From the NCBI GenBank assembly GCA_902806565.1, contig CADCXA010000017.1, forward strand, positions 124,001-188,000: a DNA stretch of 64,000 bases. The letters run 5' to 3'. Both the position numbers and the translations under genes were made by a program. Below, piece after piece: positions 23,301 through 32,514 of this stretch (positions are counted from its first letter, which is position 1; each line of letters opens with the position of its first letter). The notes under the pieces are model-generated. The model was given only the letters and a program-made list of their open reading frames with translations, was not told the DNA's origin and searched no databases. Origin of the DNA: Hypoxylon rubiginosum. Taxonomy: Eukaryota; Ascomycota; Sordariomycetes; Xylariales; Hypoxylaceae.

Positions 23301-23372
23301 TTCTTCGCGGGCGGGGTGAAGAACACGTTTGACAAGGCGAAGATCATGGGGAATGTGTTTAATAGGAAGTAG
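17380..23372 (+). CDS. STAND/NLR-like protein: lipase-like hydrolase + P-loop (NACHT-like) + ankyrin repeats + prion-like tail
   Basis: Exons 17380-17513, 17568-17787, 17846-20324, 20454-20554, 20614-21371 and 21425-23372 give 1,879 residues with all phases consistent. Residues about 50-330 are an alpha/beta hydrolase of the SesB/DUF676 kind (IVFVPGLGAHPEESW; nucleophile elbow GHSMG, Ser132). The P-loop GPEGRGKT is at 388-395. The position expected for Walker B reads VIFVLNNLHAL (Asn504-Asn505) and so lacks the acidic residues. A helical NTPase-associated region follows, then a very acidic linker (about 774-840). Ankyrin repeats run from about 945 to 1480 (for example TPLHMAAFGGHVEVMKKLL, GDTALIVAASRGDKDVVSFL), about a dozen units. 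The tail from about 1490 is low-complexity and rich in Gln, Pro, Ser, Tyr and Asn, ending in FFAGGVKNTFDKAKIMGN plus five residues. In fungi this architecture belongs to NOD-like receptors involved in heterokaryon incompatibility and non-self recognition. The role here is inferred from architecture. Confidence 0.88.
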
Positions 23373-24618
23373 GTACAAATATGGTTGGTCGGAAAATGTG
23401 TATAACAAATGGATTTACTGGGTTTCGGTTTGGGTTTGGTTAGGTCAAAGGGAAAAGTCGTGTAATAGTATTTGCTAGTGTAGTATTGTATCCATGAGTT
23501 TCACTAGAGTGTAGCTCTTGGTTTCAGGGGTTTCCAAATAGGGGGTCTATGGTTTTCAGACACTAACTTGCCACCCGAGTTGATTTCTACTGCCAAACCA
23601 CTCATAACATCAACCTTAAGTCATAGACTGTAAACCACTAGTTTCTACCGTTAGGAAACTATGTAGGCCTCTCAATTAGGCACATATCCTCCCGCAAAGA
23701 CAAACCAGTTGTTGTAGGCCTAAAGTGGTCCGTGCGTTATCAACCCTAAAAGGGGCGAGCGCCCCCTTAAATGTAGAGGAGGTTAAGCGTTAATAGTCTC
23801 CTACACCTTTCTCCGATTCAACCCAAGGGCATTTAGCTACTAGCCGGTGTTTAGTAAATAGGAGTTTATATAAAGTGCGTGAAATGAAGAATTATAACCC
23901 AAATTATGTATCTAACTAGTGTAAAAGAGCGTACCTCTAATCTTGTCTCAACTACATATTGATAAGTGGTGGTAAATTTTAATCTCAGGGTTTCAAATAA
24001 ATCTTATGTACTTATCTAGGTACCAGACATCAAATACTCGATATTCAATTCGTCCTGAAGTGCGATGTTCGGCTCTCAGGGTGGCCCGAAATCGGCTGGT
24101 TGGATGCTGGAAAGGAACCGCTAAAAATGCTGGATGGCTTCTAGAAAACTGGTAGGTAACGGTAGGGTGTGGTGAGAAATAATTTAGGTACCTTAGTAGG
24201 TGGTTAAGTTAACTCTGGAAAGAAACAGCGACTGCCGCACAGGCTCGCATCGGAGCAAGTGCTCGCAAACATGGCAACTACGCAGCTTCGCGACTTCCAT
24301 AAGTCGAGGAAGGAGCCAAAAAGGAGCCTGGCAGAAGTTAAGCTAGTAAAATAAAAAGACAGCACACATTTCTGCAATCCTGCTTTCTTTTCTTTTACTC
24401 CCACAATTCCATATCTCCATCTCATCTTCATTTTTGACTTCTTCGCCGCACCACACAACTTTCTTGCAAGTCAACCATATACAGTCTTCAACTCTCTCTT
24501 CTTACTACCTCTACATCTCTTCTATATCTCTTAACTGCGACCATATTCGCCGCAAGAATAGTCATTTTCGATTTTAGACACCTACTATCTCTACAAACTT
24601 TACCATCCAACATCAACG
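23373..24618. other. Intergenic, 1.2 kb
   Basis: 3' flank of the NLR-like gene and promoter of the next gene. A short GC hairpin (GGGGCGAGCGCCCC) lies near 23752-23765. The 150 bases before the next ATG are pyrimidine-rich (CT tracts), typical of a fungal 5' UTR. No gene was seen. Confidence 0.5.
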
Positions 24619-25342
24619 ATGCCTCGCAAGCAGCTCGGACAGCGTTCGGGAATCCCTCCCGCCATCAACCCCATGGTCCAACAAACACTGCGACGGGGTC
24701 CCGAGTCGCGTGAGGCAATCGACATTCTCTTGGACCCTACTCCTCCTACTTCCCCTGCTCAAAGGGAGCTCTCCACACCTCCTTTCACCCCATCGTCCCC
24801 CTCTTTTCCATCTCCTCTCCCCTCCCTCTTCGCCTTTGGCGAAGCTTTAGATACGCCTGGCGCCTCGACAGATCAACGAGTCTACGTTGATCTCGTCTCA
24901 GACGAGGACGAGGACGAGGACGACTCCGGCACCGTCATCCATTCCCTCCAGCACAAGGATACTTCGGAGGAGGGTGGCGAGGAGCAGAACGACGACGAGG
25001 AGCTTGCGCAGCAGTCTGCCAACATCGAGGGTAAGCAACTCTTCCAATCACTACTTCCTTTATTCCTAAAATTCACCATAAGCTAACTTCATCACAGCGG
25101 CCGAGCGCTCTCGACGAGCCATCATCTCGTCGGCGGCAGCCATGCTTTCGTCGGCAGCCAAGACGCTGGCCGCCGCCGCCGACATGCTGGCTGCCGCTGC
25201 CGAGATGCCGTGCGAGTGCAGCGCTGGCAGCTGCACCCGCAGAGCCGGCCTCAAGCGCAAGCGCAACGAGGAGGACGACGACCAGCCGGCCGAGGAGGAA
25301 GAAGGCCAGGCTCGCAAGAAGCAGCGGGCTACGAAGAAGTGA
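24619..25342 (+). CDS. Uncharacterised nuclear-type protein, Ala-rich helix and basic tail
   Basis: Exons 24619-25030 and 25098-25342 give 218 residues. The first half is Pro/Ser-rich, followed by an acidic run (SDEDEDEDDSG). The second exon encodes an alanine-rich heptad-like helix (AMLSSAAKTLAAAADMLAAA), then a CECSAGSC cluster and a basic C-terminus with two nuclear-localisation-like blocks (LKRKRNE and RKKQRATKK). The helix could be a coiled coil or a dimerisation surface. Codon use is GC-rich in the second exon, as in the neighbouring coding genes. I recognise no family. A role with chromatin or RNA is only a guess from composition. The start follows a CAACG context and a CT-rich leader. 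Confidence 0.65.
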
Positions 25343-27444
25343 TGGGAGTTGGGCGCTGTGCGTCCGTTTCTTGAGTGGCGTTAGGATTTCGATATGATAG
25401 AGAGCGGGAGTAGCAGGTCTACTTCAGCGGCGTCTTCGCCGCTGGTCGGCGAAGACGCCGCTGATGCCAGGAGTAATAGTGGTACCCATAAACAACTCTA
25501 AGATAATTCGATAGACGTCGTTCACCCAGGCTCACATAATCTCAGCAATTCAATCTGTAGCCCTGAAACTTCCTGACACTCTACTGCGTCAGACCACTGA
25601 CTATATTATAACGACGTGCCAATTTTGTTATCGCGTGAGCAAGCGTGCTATGTCGCGCTGAGTAACAGAAAGACGAACACGACTGCAGTGACACTCTCGT
25701 CTTGCGAACTGCTCGCCCTGGAGACGTACTGACACGTCTTTGGCAAATACTCACCACAGTTCACGTCGAAGCTAGAAGCGGCTAAATCAGCAACGGGCTA
25801 GCAGGTTTTTGCACCAGTCTTTTACGAGTAGGTAATGAATTCATCTTACAATTATTCTTCAAAAAAAACATTTCTATCTGGATGGGATAGCGCTACAGAA
25901 CTGGGCTAAGTGGTACTGGACCGAGTATTGAGGCATTTTCTCAGCTTAGGCTTTTCTCACATGATACACACATTAACATTATCCTCAGATGGATACCTAT
26001 TGGTCCTGGAGCACAGAACGCGATACCCGGAATGATAAATCCAAACCCGGCAGCTAGACTAACGATAGAGTATGTCTTAGCAGACGCATGGTGACAAGAG
26101 GATACGTAAATCTGTCATTGGAGATACCTTTACTGGGGGGAGGGGGGATCAAAGCGCTGACCAAGCGCAGGGCTTGCCTAAGAACGAGCTACCAGAGAGA
26201 AAACCAAATAGTGCTGATACAGATTGAACTTTTCCTCTCTATTAAGGAATTTGCCGTTCACAGCTTAAATCATGAACTTCTTGTTGGTTAAACGAGATTA
26301 GCAAATAAAATACGTGGGCACAAGGGAACGTCTGCCTCCATCCCCAACTCTGGGATTTGAATACTAGCACTGGCTTTTAAAGCCTTCCCGTGCCCTTAGG
26401 ACACTTCCTGATGATATGATCCGTGATCCCTGGTGGCGATCCTTTCGGCCAATATTCGACAGACCATAGGTATCTTGATGAACTGGGATGACCAGCTAGA
26501 CCGAGCCGGACCCGTGAGGACTCCCGAAGCTGTCTCTTGGGGTTTCTGATTAGGTAAGATGACTGCCTGATTAGGTAGGTGGGCCGCCGAGATTCCTTGA
26601 TTCATTGGCTGAGAAGAATGGGGGGAAAATATCGCCGAGATGGCTGTCGGAAAGACGGATCGGAGGTCCCACACCGAAATTGAATCCTTCTGTTAATTTG
26701 GAATCGGGCTACAACAGAAGAGTCTCACTGCCCTCTATCGCAGTATATTCTCACTTCGGAATACAGAAAGGGATAACATGCTTGACACCGCTGATTATTA
26801 AGTCCTATCATTTATATAAATCTTTGCTCACTTCAAGCCTCACTTACTGTTGCAACCGCAGACGCTGTTCACTGTCTACCGTTTCTATCTCGCCTTCGCC
26901 CCCATTGCGACGAGTGACCTCTACGGGGGTGGTGATGAGCATGAGAGTTCAACACTTGAGCCAATTTGTCATCTGTGGAATGGGGTCGTTTACCCTGTTT
27001 GCTAGGACGTTGTGAAATCCAATTTCCATCTAACCAAGCGTTTGTGTAGCGTGCCGCTTGCTAGGCGAAATCAACTCTGACTCTGCCTTCTGGCAGATGC
27101 TTCTTAAAAAGAGTACGGGAGCAGGCCCCGAAAGTTGCAGAGTCTTTGCTTCAACGAAAGTCTGGATCGACTAGGATCTTTCAACGTGGTAGGGGGTCAT
27201 TTCCTTTATGGCCGCCCTGAGAATTTCGACCCCAGCCTTTTGGATACAACTGAAAAGCCGCCGTCGGCCCCGAATCTGAATCCGACATCATCAATGTGGA
27301 GTCTCTGTCCATAGTAGAAAATCAGAAGTCCCTACTGCTGCGCTACAGTTATGGAAAGAGCCGAGTGAAGGTACACGTAAAGATAACAAGGATCTCCAGA
27401 CTCCCGCCTAATATTTGATAGATACCCCCTACGAGGTGAAATAA
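25343..27444. other. Intergenic / decayed DNA, 2.1 kb
   Basis: Contains the perfect inverted repeat at 25425-25463 and otherwise only short frames. The reading frames at 26.4-27.0 kb do not resemble a known product. The segment leads into the polyketide-synthase relic and may be decayed remains of the same locus, but I could not identify further domains. Confidence 0.45.
25425..25463. repeat. Perfect 17-bp inverted repeat, 5-nt loop
   Basis: Arms 25425-25441 (CAGCGGCGTCTTCGCCG) and 25447-25463 are exact reverse complements, separated by CTGGT. It lies about 80 nt after the stop codon of the upstream gene and so is probably in its 3' UTR. The RNA would form a very stable GC-rich hairpin. Confidence 0.85.
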
Positions 27445-28062
27445 TTGCGTCCCTCCCCCAACAGGACCTACCATATGGTGGGTTGCCTAGGTCGGCTTGG
27501 TCGTAGTCTGATGAAAATGGTGATGGAGCGCGGCGCTAGTCGTTTCGTCTTCATTTCGAGCTCATGTGCCGAAAAGCCGGAAGCTGCTCACGTTGTGGAT
27601 GGGATCAAGGCTCAAGAAGGGTTTGCGAAGGTGTTCCGGGCAGATGCGGCCGACGAGGCCGTTGTACGCGATGTCCTCATGCTACAACTCGAACGTCCCC
27701 TCCGTGGTGCTGTTCATGCCGCCATGGTTCTGAAGAATGGCATGTTCGAGCAGATGGGCCACGCCTCTTTTACAGCCGCTATCACTAAGGCACGAAGTGC
27801 CCTAGCTTAAAAGAACGCGCTGTACGACATGGGCTTCGACCTTTTTGTCATGACTAGTTCGGTGGAGCAACTATAGTGCTGCCAACACTCGCTTGCCCTG
27901 CAACGCAACATGGCAAGCCAGGCCGATACATCGCTGGTTCTCTCCATGATACTCGACATAGGCGTGGTTTCCGAAAATAACGCTATCGAGATATCGCCCA
28001 AGCGCAAAGGCCTGTATGGAATCAACGAAGGCAAGATGCTGCGTGGCTTCGAAGGGCCATGT
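27445..28062 (+). pseudogene. Relic of a reducing polyketide synthase ketoreductase (KR) domain
   Basis: One frame reads TYHMVGCLGRLGRSLMKMVM, the Rossmann start of a PKS KR domain. It continues through VHAAMVLKNGMFEQM, ALYDMGFDLFVMTSSV, ADTSLVLSMILDIGVV and KRKGLYGINEGKMLRGFE, all in the KR order. The frame is interrupted by TAA (about 27808) and TAG (about 27877). The stretch between TSSV and SLVL is shortened, so the conserved catalytic Tyr region is missing. No ketosynthase, acyltransferase, ACP or other PKS domain is recognisable on either side, so this is an isolated fragment of about 200 codons. It is non-functional as an enzyme. It could be the last trace of a lost or moved biosynthetic cluster. 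Confidence 0.8.
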
Positions 28063-28654
28063 CCCAAAAGGTACCGAACGCAGTGTCCTCTAGAGCGACA
28101 GTGTGACTTCGCGGCTCGTCATATACCTAAAATATCTTCTAAAATATGATTTCTCCTCTTTTATTCCTTTCTCCTATTTACCGCTAATTTCAAGTAATGG
28201 CTACCTTAGGTAGCTACCAGTGTTGAGTCACTTGGGTTCCCTTCAAGATAGCCCCCTTAGGTTACAATGAAACCAATCGAGGTCTCGAATTTTACTCGAC
28301 CACTTGTTTGCTCCTTATCTTTTGTTCTTACCCAAGGCAATCAATCATACAATGCTAGCCCCACATGGTGTTCTCATTGTGGTTATTGTGACCCCAGTAA
28401 TATCTACCTGAGGAACCAGCAAGTAATCTGTGAACCTCAGGCAAATCTGTATCTGAAAAAGTATATATATCTGGCATGCCACCCATCTCTCATCTATATT
28501 TCTACCCACTCTACAGAATTTCAACAGCGACTGCAACTCTACTCTGGTCAATTCGACAAGACCATCTTCAGTCCTAAGTCAGAAGCAATCATACCACAAC
28601 TTCTCACTTATCTCTTCACATATACCGACAACTCTCGCTCTATTAATACTCAAG
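28063..28654. other. Intergenic, 0.6 kb
   Basis: Between the KR relic and the next gene. The open stretch 28267-28654 in another frame is AT-rich and probably the 5' leader of the downstream gene. Nothing else was seen. Confidence 0.5.
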
Positions 28655-29343
28655 ATGGCACGTCGCAAGGAGCCGGAGAACCCGAAGAAGATATGCAAGC
28701 CGAAGAAGGAACAGAAGTTGCGCGTGCGTGCGTGGGATCACTTAACCGCACGCATTCCGGGAATTCCACACACGGATAAGCCCGCCTCTAGCAAGCCAGC
28801 TTCTGACAAGGCACCGCCGACCAGAGAATGGAAGCTCTCGGCGGCAGATGATGCAGATCTTCCGGGAAATCGACAACTGCATGCGCGTAACGACGACCCT
28901 GCCATAGCGGAGTGGTACCGCATGTACGACCATGAATACGGCCCCCCCACGCAGGTCTCGGCTCGGTACCAAGAACCCCCTCGGCAGAGTCACAAGTCGT
29001 CGCAGAAGACCAAGGCTGCCAAGACCAAGACGGACTCGCCTGACAGTGTCGAGTTCCTGTACGAGAGATCTAAGAGGAAGCTTTCCCGAGTGGAGAGCCC
29101 AGAGGACGAAGGAAGCCACCGTAAGTAGACCATACACCTCATTCAAGCTGACCTTGTTAAATAGCTAACAATATCATTATAGTTCGACAAGCTGTGAGCC
29201 CCCAGATGGAACCCGAAGCACGTAAGCGCCCTCGCCGCCACAACGACTCCTTTGAGGACTCAGATGACGACTTGTCGGCAAGCGCTAGTCGGTGGAATCC
29301 ATTTGGCAGGCAGAAGCAGAAGAAGAGCAAGGAAGACTGGTAG
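28655..29343 (+). CDS. Uncharacterised basic protein
   Basis: Exons 28655-29120 and 29183-29343 give 208 residues. The protein is strongly charged: a Lys-rich N-terminus (KKICKPKKEQKLR), Ser/Pro/Lys-rich middle, EWYRMYDHEYGPP segment, then an acidic SDDDLSA stretch and a Lys-rich end (KQKKSKEDW). There is no signal peptide or membrane helix. Composition suggests a nuclear or nucleolar protein, mostly disordered. The intron has a GCTAAC branch site and joins GSH to LRQAVSP in frame. I do not recognise the family. Confidence 0.6.
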
Positions 29344-30119
29344 TCGTCTTGGGATTGCAACACTTACGAGAAATCTGAGATGGTCTTTTGCTTGAACCCT
29401 TCGCATAGGTGTATGGGGGTGGGGATAGTTGCACTTCAGTCAAGCACACACGAACCGAGACTAGGTAGCTTTCTTAATAGACCTACCTCTTGACTGACAA
29501 TAATGACGCCCTAATTTTGCCACATAATGGAGCGTAGATCTTTAAACTGGTGGGCGTTCAGGACTGTCCGGTGTTATGCTACTAGCTCCGCATCCGTTGC
29601 TTGCACTAAAAAAATGCCCGAGTTTACGAGGGTTATTATATCATGTTTTTTTTCTATAAGAGCTTATTGCTTAATTAGGAAAGTAAAAAAAAGATTGTAT
29701 ACTGGCTCCCAGGTGATCGAATTATTAGCACCGGTTCTCAACTCGCATTGGCCGCACGTGTATCGGTTGCACTATCTAATAGGAAAAACTGCTTGCTCCT
29801 AGCGGACGGTGACGAACCCTCGCAACAGTTCATACTTGTCCAACCTGTCTCCGTCGACCTAACAACGCATGGAAATCGCATTAGACACGTTCAATGTAGA
29901 TGGATAGGATGTGTATACCTACAAGACGAACTTGAACATATGTACCTACAACATAGATTTGAACGAAACCGTGCCGCTATTCAGTCCCCACACAATCCTA
30001 CTCCCATCACTGAAGGGCGGGATTCCTGGGATGATTGGTCTGTATCGACGTATAGACCATACTTCGTGTTTGGTAAGGATGTCATCGACGACGATCGACC
30101 TCTGGAAAGCATGAGTGCC
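29344..30119. other. Intergenic, with weak coding traces at the right end
   Basis: AT-rich DNA. From about 29750 an open plus-strand frame runs into the relic described next, but its composition is poor before 30100 and no family was recognised. Confidence 0.4.
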
Positions 30120-30647
30120 AAGTCAGCACTATGTGGTGTCCGAGCCTATGACCGCCTGGAGATGATTGGCAGCAACTACATCTACTTTTAAGCGGATGGC
30201 TCCAGCAGCACCGGGGAAAAGGTGACTATTGGGTAATACCACTTTATGCAGAAACTTAGCTAACATTTCTTCTATCGCGACCCAGCCGACCGCGTAGTTT
30301 CAAATGCCAAGCGAGAATACAAAAGCTCAGCTGCCATGTTATTTGATATGGGAGTACGTGAAAATAGGATCAGCGCTAGCTTCGTGGTAGAAATCTTCAG
30401 CCGTCTCGATCTCCGGATAACAAGCTGCACAGAAAGCCACCCCTATTTGTGTCGTGGGCAGGTCATCTTGAATTGGTCCTTCCCTATCAGAGACTTCATT
30501 GAACAATCAGTCCGCGCAATCTTCAAATCCACGTTTCACATGATTGAGCAGGAGCGCTTGCTTCATGGCTATGAACTCTCTGTTGGGATGACAACATACG
30601 AGGATAAAATCAAACTACTAACGTGGTTACGAGGGCTTGAGGACTAA
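30120..30647 (+). pseudogene. Probable broken gene of unknown family
   Basis: The stretch 30336-30647 is a good protein-like frame (FDMGVRENRISASFVVEIF ... LLTWLRGLED) whose in-frame 5' extension (RVVSNAKREYKSSAAML) begins after a plausible acceptor at about 30288 with a GCTAAC branch site. Upstream, WQQLHLLLSGWLQQHRGK would join it through that intron. However, the frame leading into this segment (GVRAYDRLE) is offset by one base, so a single-base deletion near 30157 seems to have broken the gene. It could also be an assembly error or a wrong exon model. No function is proposed. Confidence 0.35.
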
Positions 30648-31118
30648 TTAGAAGAATGCCTCTATACTTGCGACACACTAAAACAGGAAGAAGAGATCAT
30701 GCAACATCTTGCAACACGCGAAGCGGATGTGATTATCTAAACTGGGTACTAAAAGGTAATACCTACATATATAGACAACGTTGAATATAAGCTTTTAACT
30801 ACCTAGACTACAACTTCTATTCCTTCACCCGAGCAGCCCCTTTCATTCCTCAGCTAGTGATAGTTAAACTTAGGGCTGTCGTCACCATTTAAAACAAAAC
30901 TAAAGGGCGTGATAAAATATTTATTACTACAGAAGAGGAAGCTTTCTCGACGGCTACGCGTATACTTAGGTAGGCACAGAGAGACCCATTTCCTCCAAAT
31001 CATCTCCCATCTAGATCAGCGGACGGACCAGCTCACCAACCAACGCCGCCAGTCCTCCCCTGTCCAAGCATTACCCAGAAGGCTCAAGGAATAAGGTCCT
31101 GCGCCTACGATCAAGGCG
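30648..31118. other. Intergenic, 0.5 kb
   Basis: 3' flanks of the flanking genes. No frame or RNA of note. Confidence 0.5.
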
Positions 31119-31583
31119 CTAGTACAAGTGCCTGTTCATCCGACGCTCCTGCTCGCGTATATCGTTCGCCTGAGACCGGTCGAAATCGGCGCGCCTCCGC
31201 TCGCGCGCGCGCCGGAGGTCGCCCTGCGGGTCCTCGTGCCTGCGATGGCGCCGGCGGCGCTCGTCCTCGCGCCGTCGGCATTCCGCGCGCTCTCGGGCCT
31301 CTCTCGCGAGCCGCTCCCGCTCCCGGAGCTGCCCGATGGCGACGAGCTGCTCCGACGTCAGCGTCGCCCGGTCGAAGCCCCGGCCGCGCAGCTCTCGGTC
31401 CACGCACTCCCGGCACGGCGCGGAGCGCGTCGACGTCACCGTGTACGGGTGGACGCCGTCCCTGCATGTTCCGGCCCGCCCGTCGACGGCGGCGGCGCAC
31501 ACGAAGCATCGAGAAGATACGCATTCCCCGTAGGTGTGGGCGCCGATGGCGCACCACTTGTACTCATTGTGTACCTGACACAT
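31119..31583 (-). CDS. Uncharacterised Cys-rich/Arg-rich protein
   Basis: Single exon, 154 residues from the ATG at 31583 (context CCCAACATG). The frame is open upstream to an ATG at 31673, but that part is AT-rich and looks like leader sequence. Residues 1-70 hold about ten cysteines (MCQVHNEYKWC, CVSSRCFVC, APCREC), arranged in pairs that suggest metal binding or disulphides. Residues 80-150 are Arg/Glu-rich, probably a long charged helix (RERERLAREARERAECRRRE). Coding GC is much higher than in the flanks, which supports a real gene. There is no signal peptide. Short fungal proteins of this layout are common and mostly unstudied, so I propose no function. Confidence 0.6.
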   Translation of the reverse strand: MCQVHNEYKWCAIGAHTYGECVSSRCFVCAAAVDGRAGTCRDGVHPYTVTSTRSAPCRECVDRELRGRGFDRATLTSEQLVAIGQLRERERLAREARERAECRRREDERRRRHRRHEDPQGDLRRARERRRADFDRSQANDIREQERRMNRHLY

Positions 31584-32514
31584 GTTGGGCGAATAGATTG
31601 ACTCGATGACTTGAAAAGAGTGTGCTCGTTGAGTATTTAATTTGTTGAGGAAGGATAGACCTGGAGATGTCAAGATATCGGGAGCCTAGTTTTAGGTTTC
31701 GAAGTAGGACCTCAATCCGTTTCCGATACTAGTCCGCAAAGAGGTAGATAGACTAAAAGTATTTCTGGATGATGAATATGCTCCGTTTTACCAATGTATA
31801 GGTACTGATAGTCGGCTGTGTTGGAAGATGGATTGTCCAAAGTGAGATACACTCTGTGTTGCTAGAACAAGGTTTTTTGTCATTTCTTAGGAATATTTGA
31901 ATCTAGAGATTTATATACCTTCCTCTGGTCGTACAGTTTTAAATGAAAATATGTGATTCAGTAGTATCAAGTCTATTATTTACCTAGGCAGGTATTCATC
32001 TTAATTCTCTCGTTGAGGAGTACTCAAGAAGTTTGTGATATACTCATGTAACAGGTATACGTTTGTGTACCGTTGCTAGAAGGTGACTTTGACATGAATT
32101 GAAATCTTTGGCCGTTCACCATTTGTCCTTGGCCATCATCGTAGCAATTATTAGATTCACCCCTATCTAGTTTCCAATGTCCTTACAATTTCACACGAGT
32201 GACAAAATGGAAAATACAGGATATCTCGTAATTACCTTAGGTGCGCAAGCGAACTTGAACTTGAATTTACAATATCTTTGATACTCACCTAGCTAAACTC
32301 ATGCTACGGCTGCTTCAAAGTTGCTATAGCATTTAATATAGTCGATCGTATAATCTCTATCATCTTAGATACCTATCTTAGTACATACCCTTAAGTACCT
32401 AGGCACTTTTAACGGTACAATGGATATACGATGTGATATTTCCAATTTGACCCAATCTCGAAATAGACCGCGTCTAGGTGTAGTATTCCTCAAAGATGAG
32501 GCTTGAGCCGAAAC
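31584..32514. other. Intergenic, AT-rich, 0.9 kb
   Basis: Upstream of the Cys-rich gene and downstream of the STAND N-terminal gene. Contains degenerate TACCTAGGCA motifs near 31981 and 32396. No gene was seen. Confidence 0.5.

Noticed and set aside
28267..28779. 170-codon plus-strand frame before the basic-protein gene
   Set aside because: AT-rich leader-like composition. The ATG at 28655 in the other frame gives a consistent two-exon protein.
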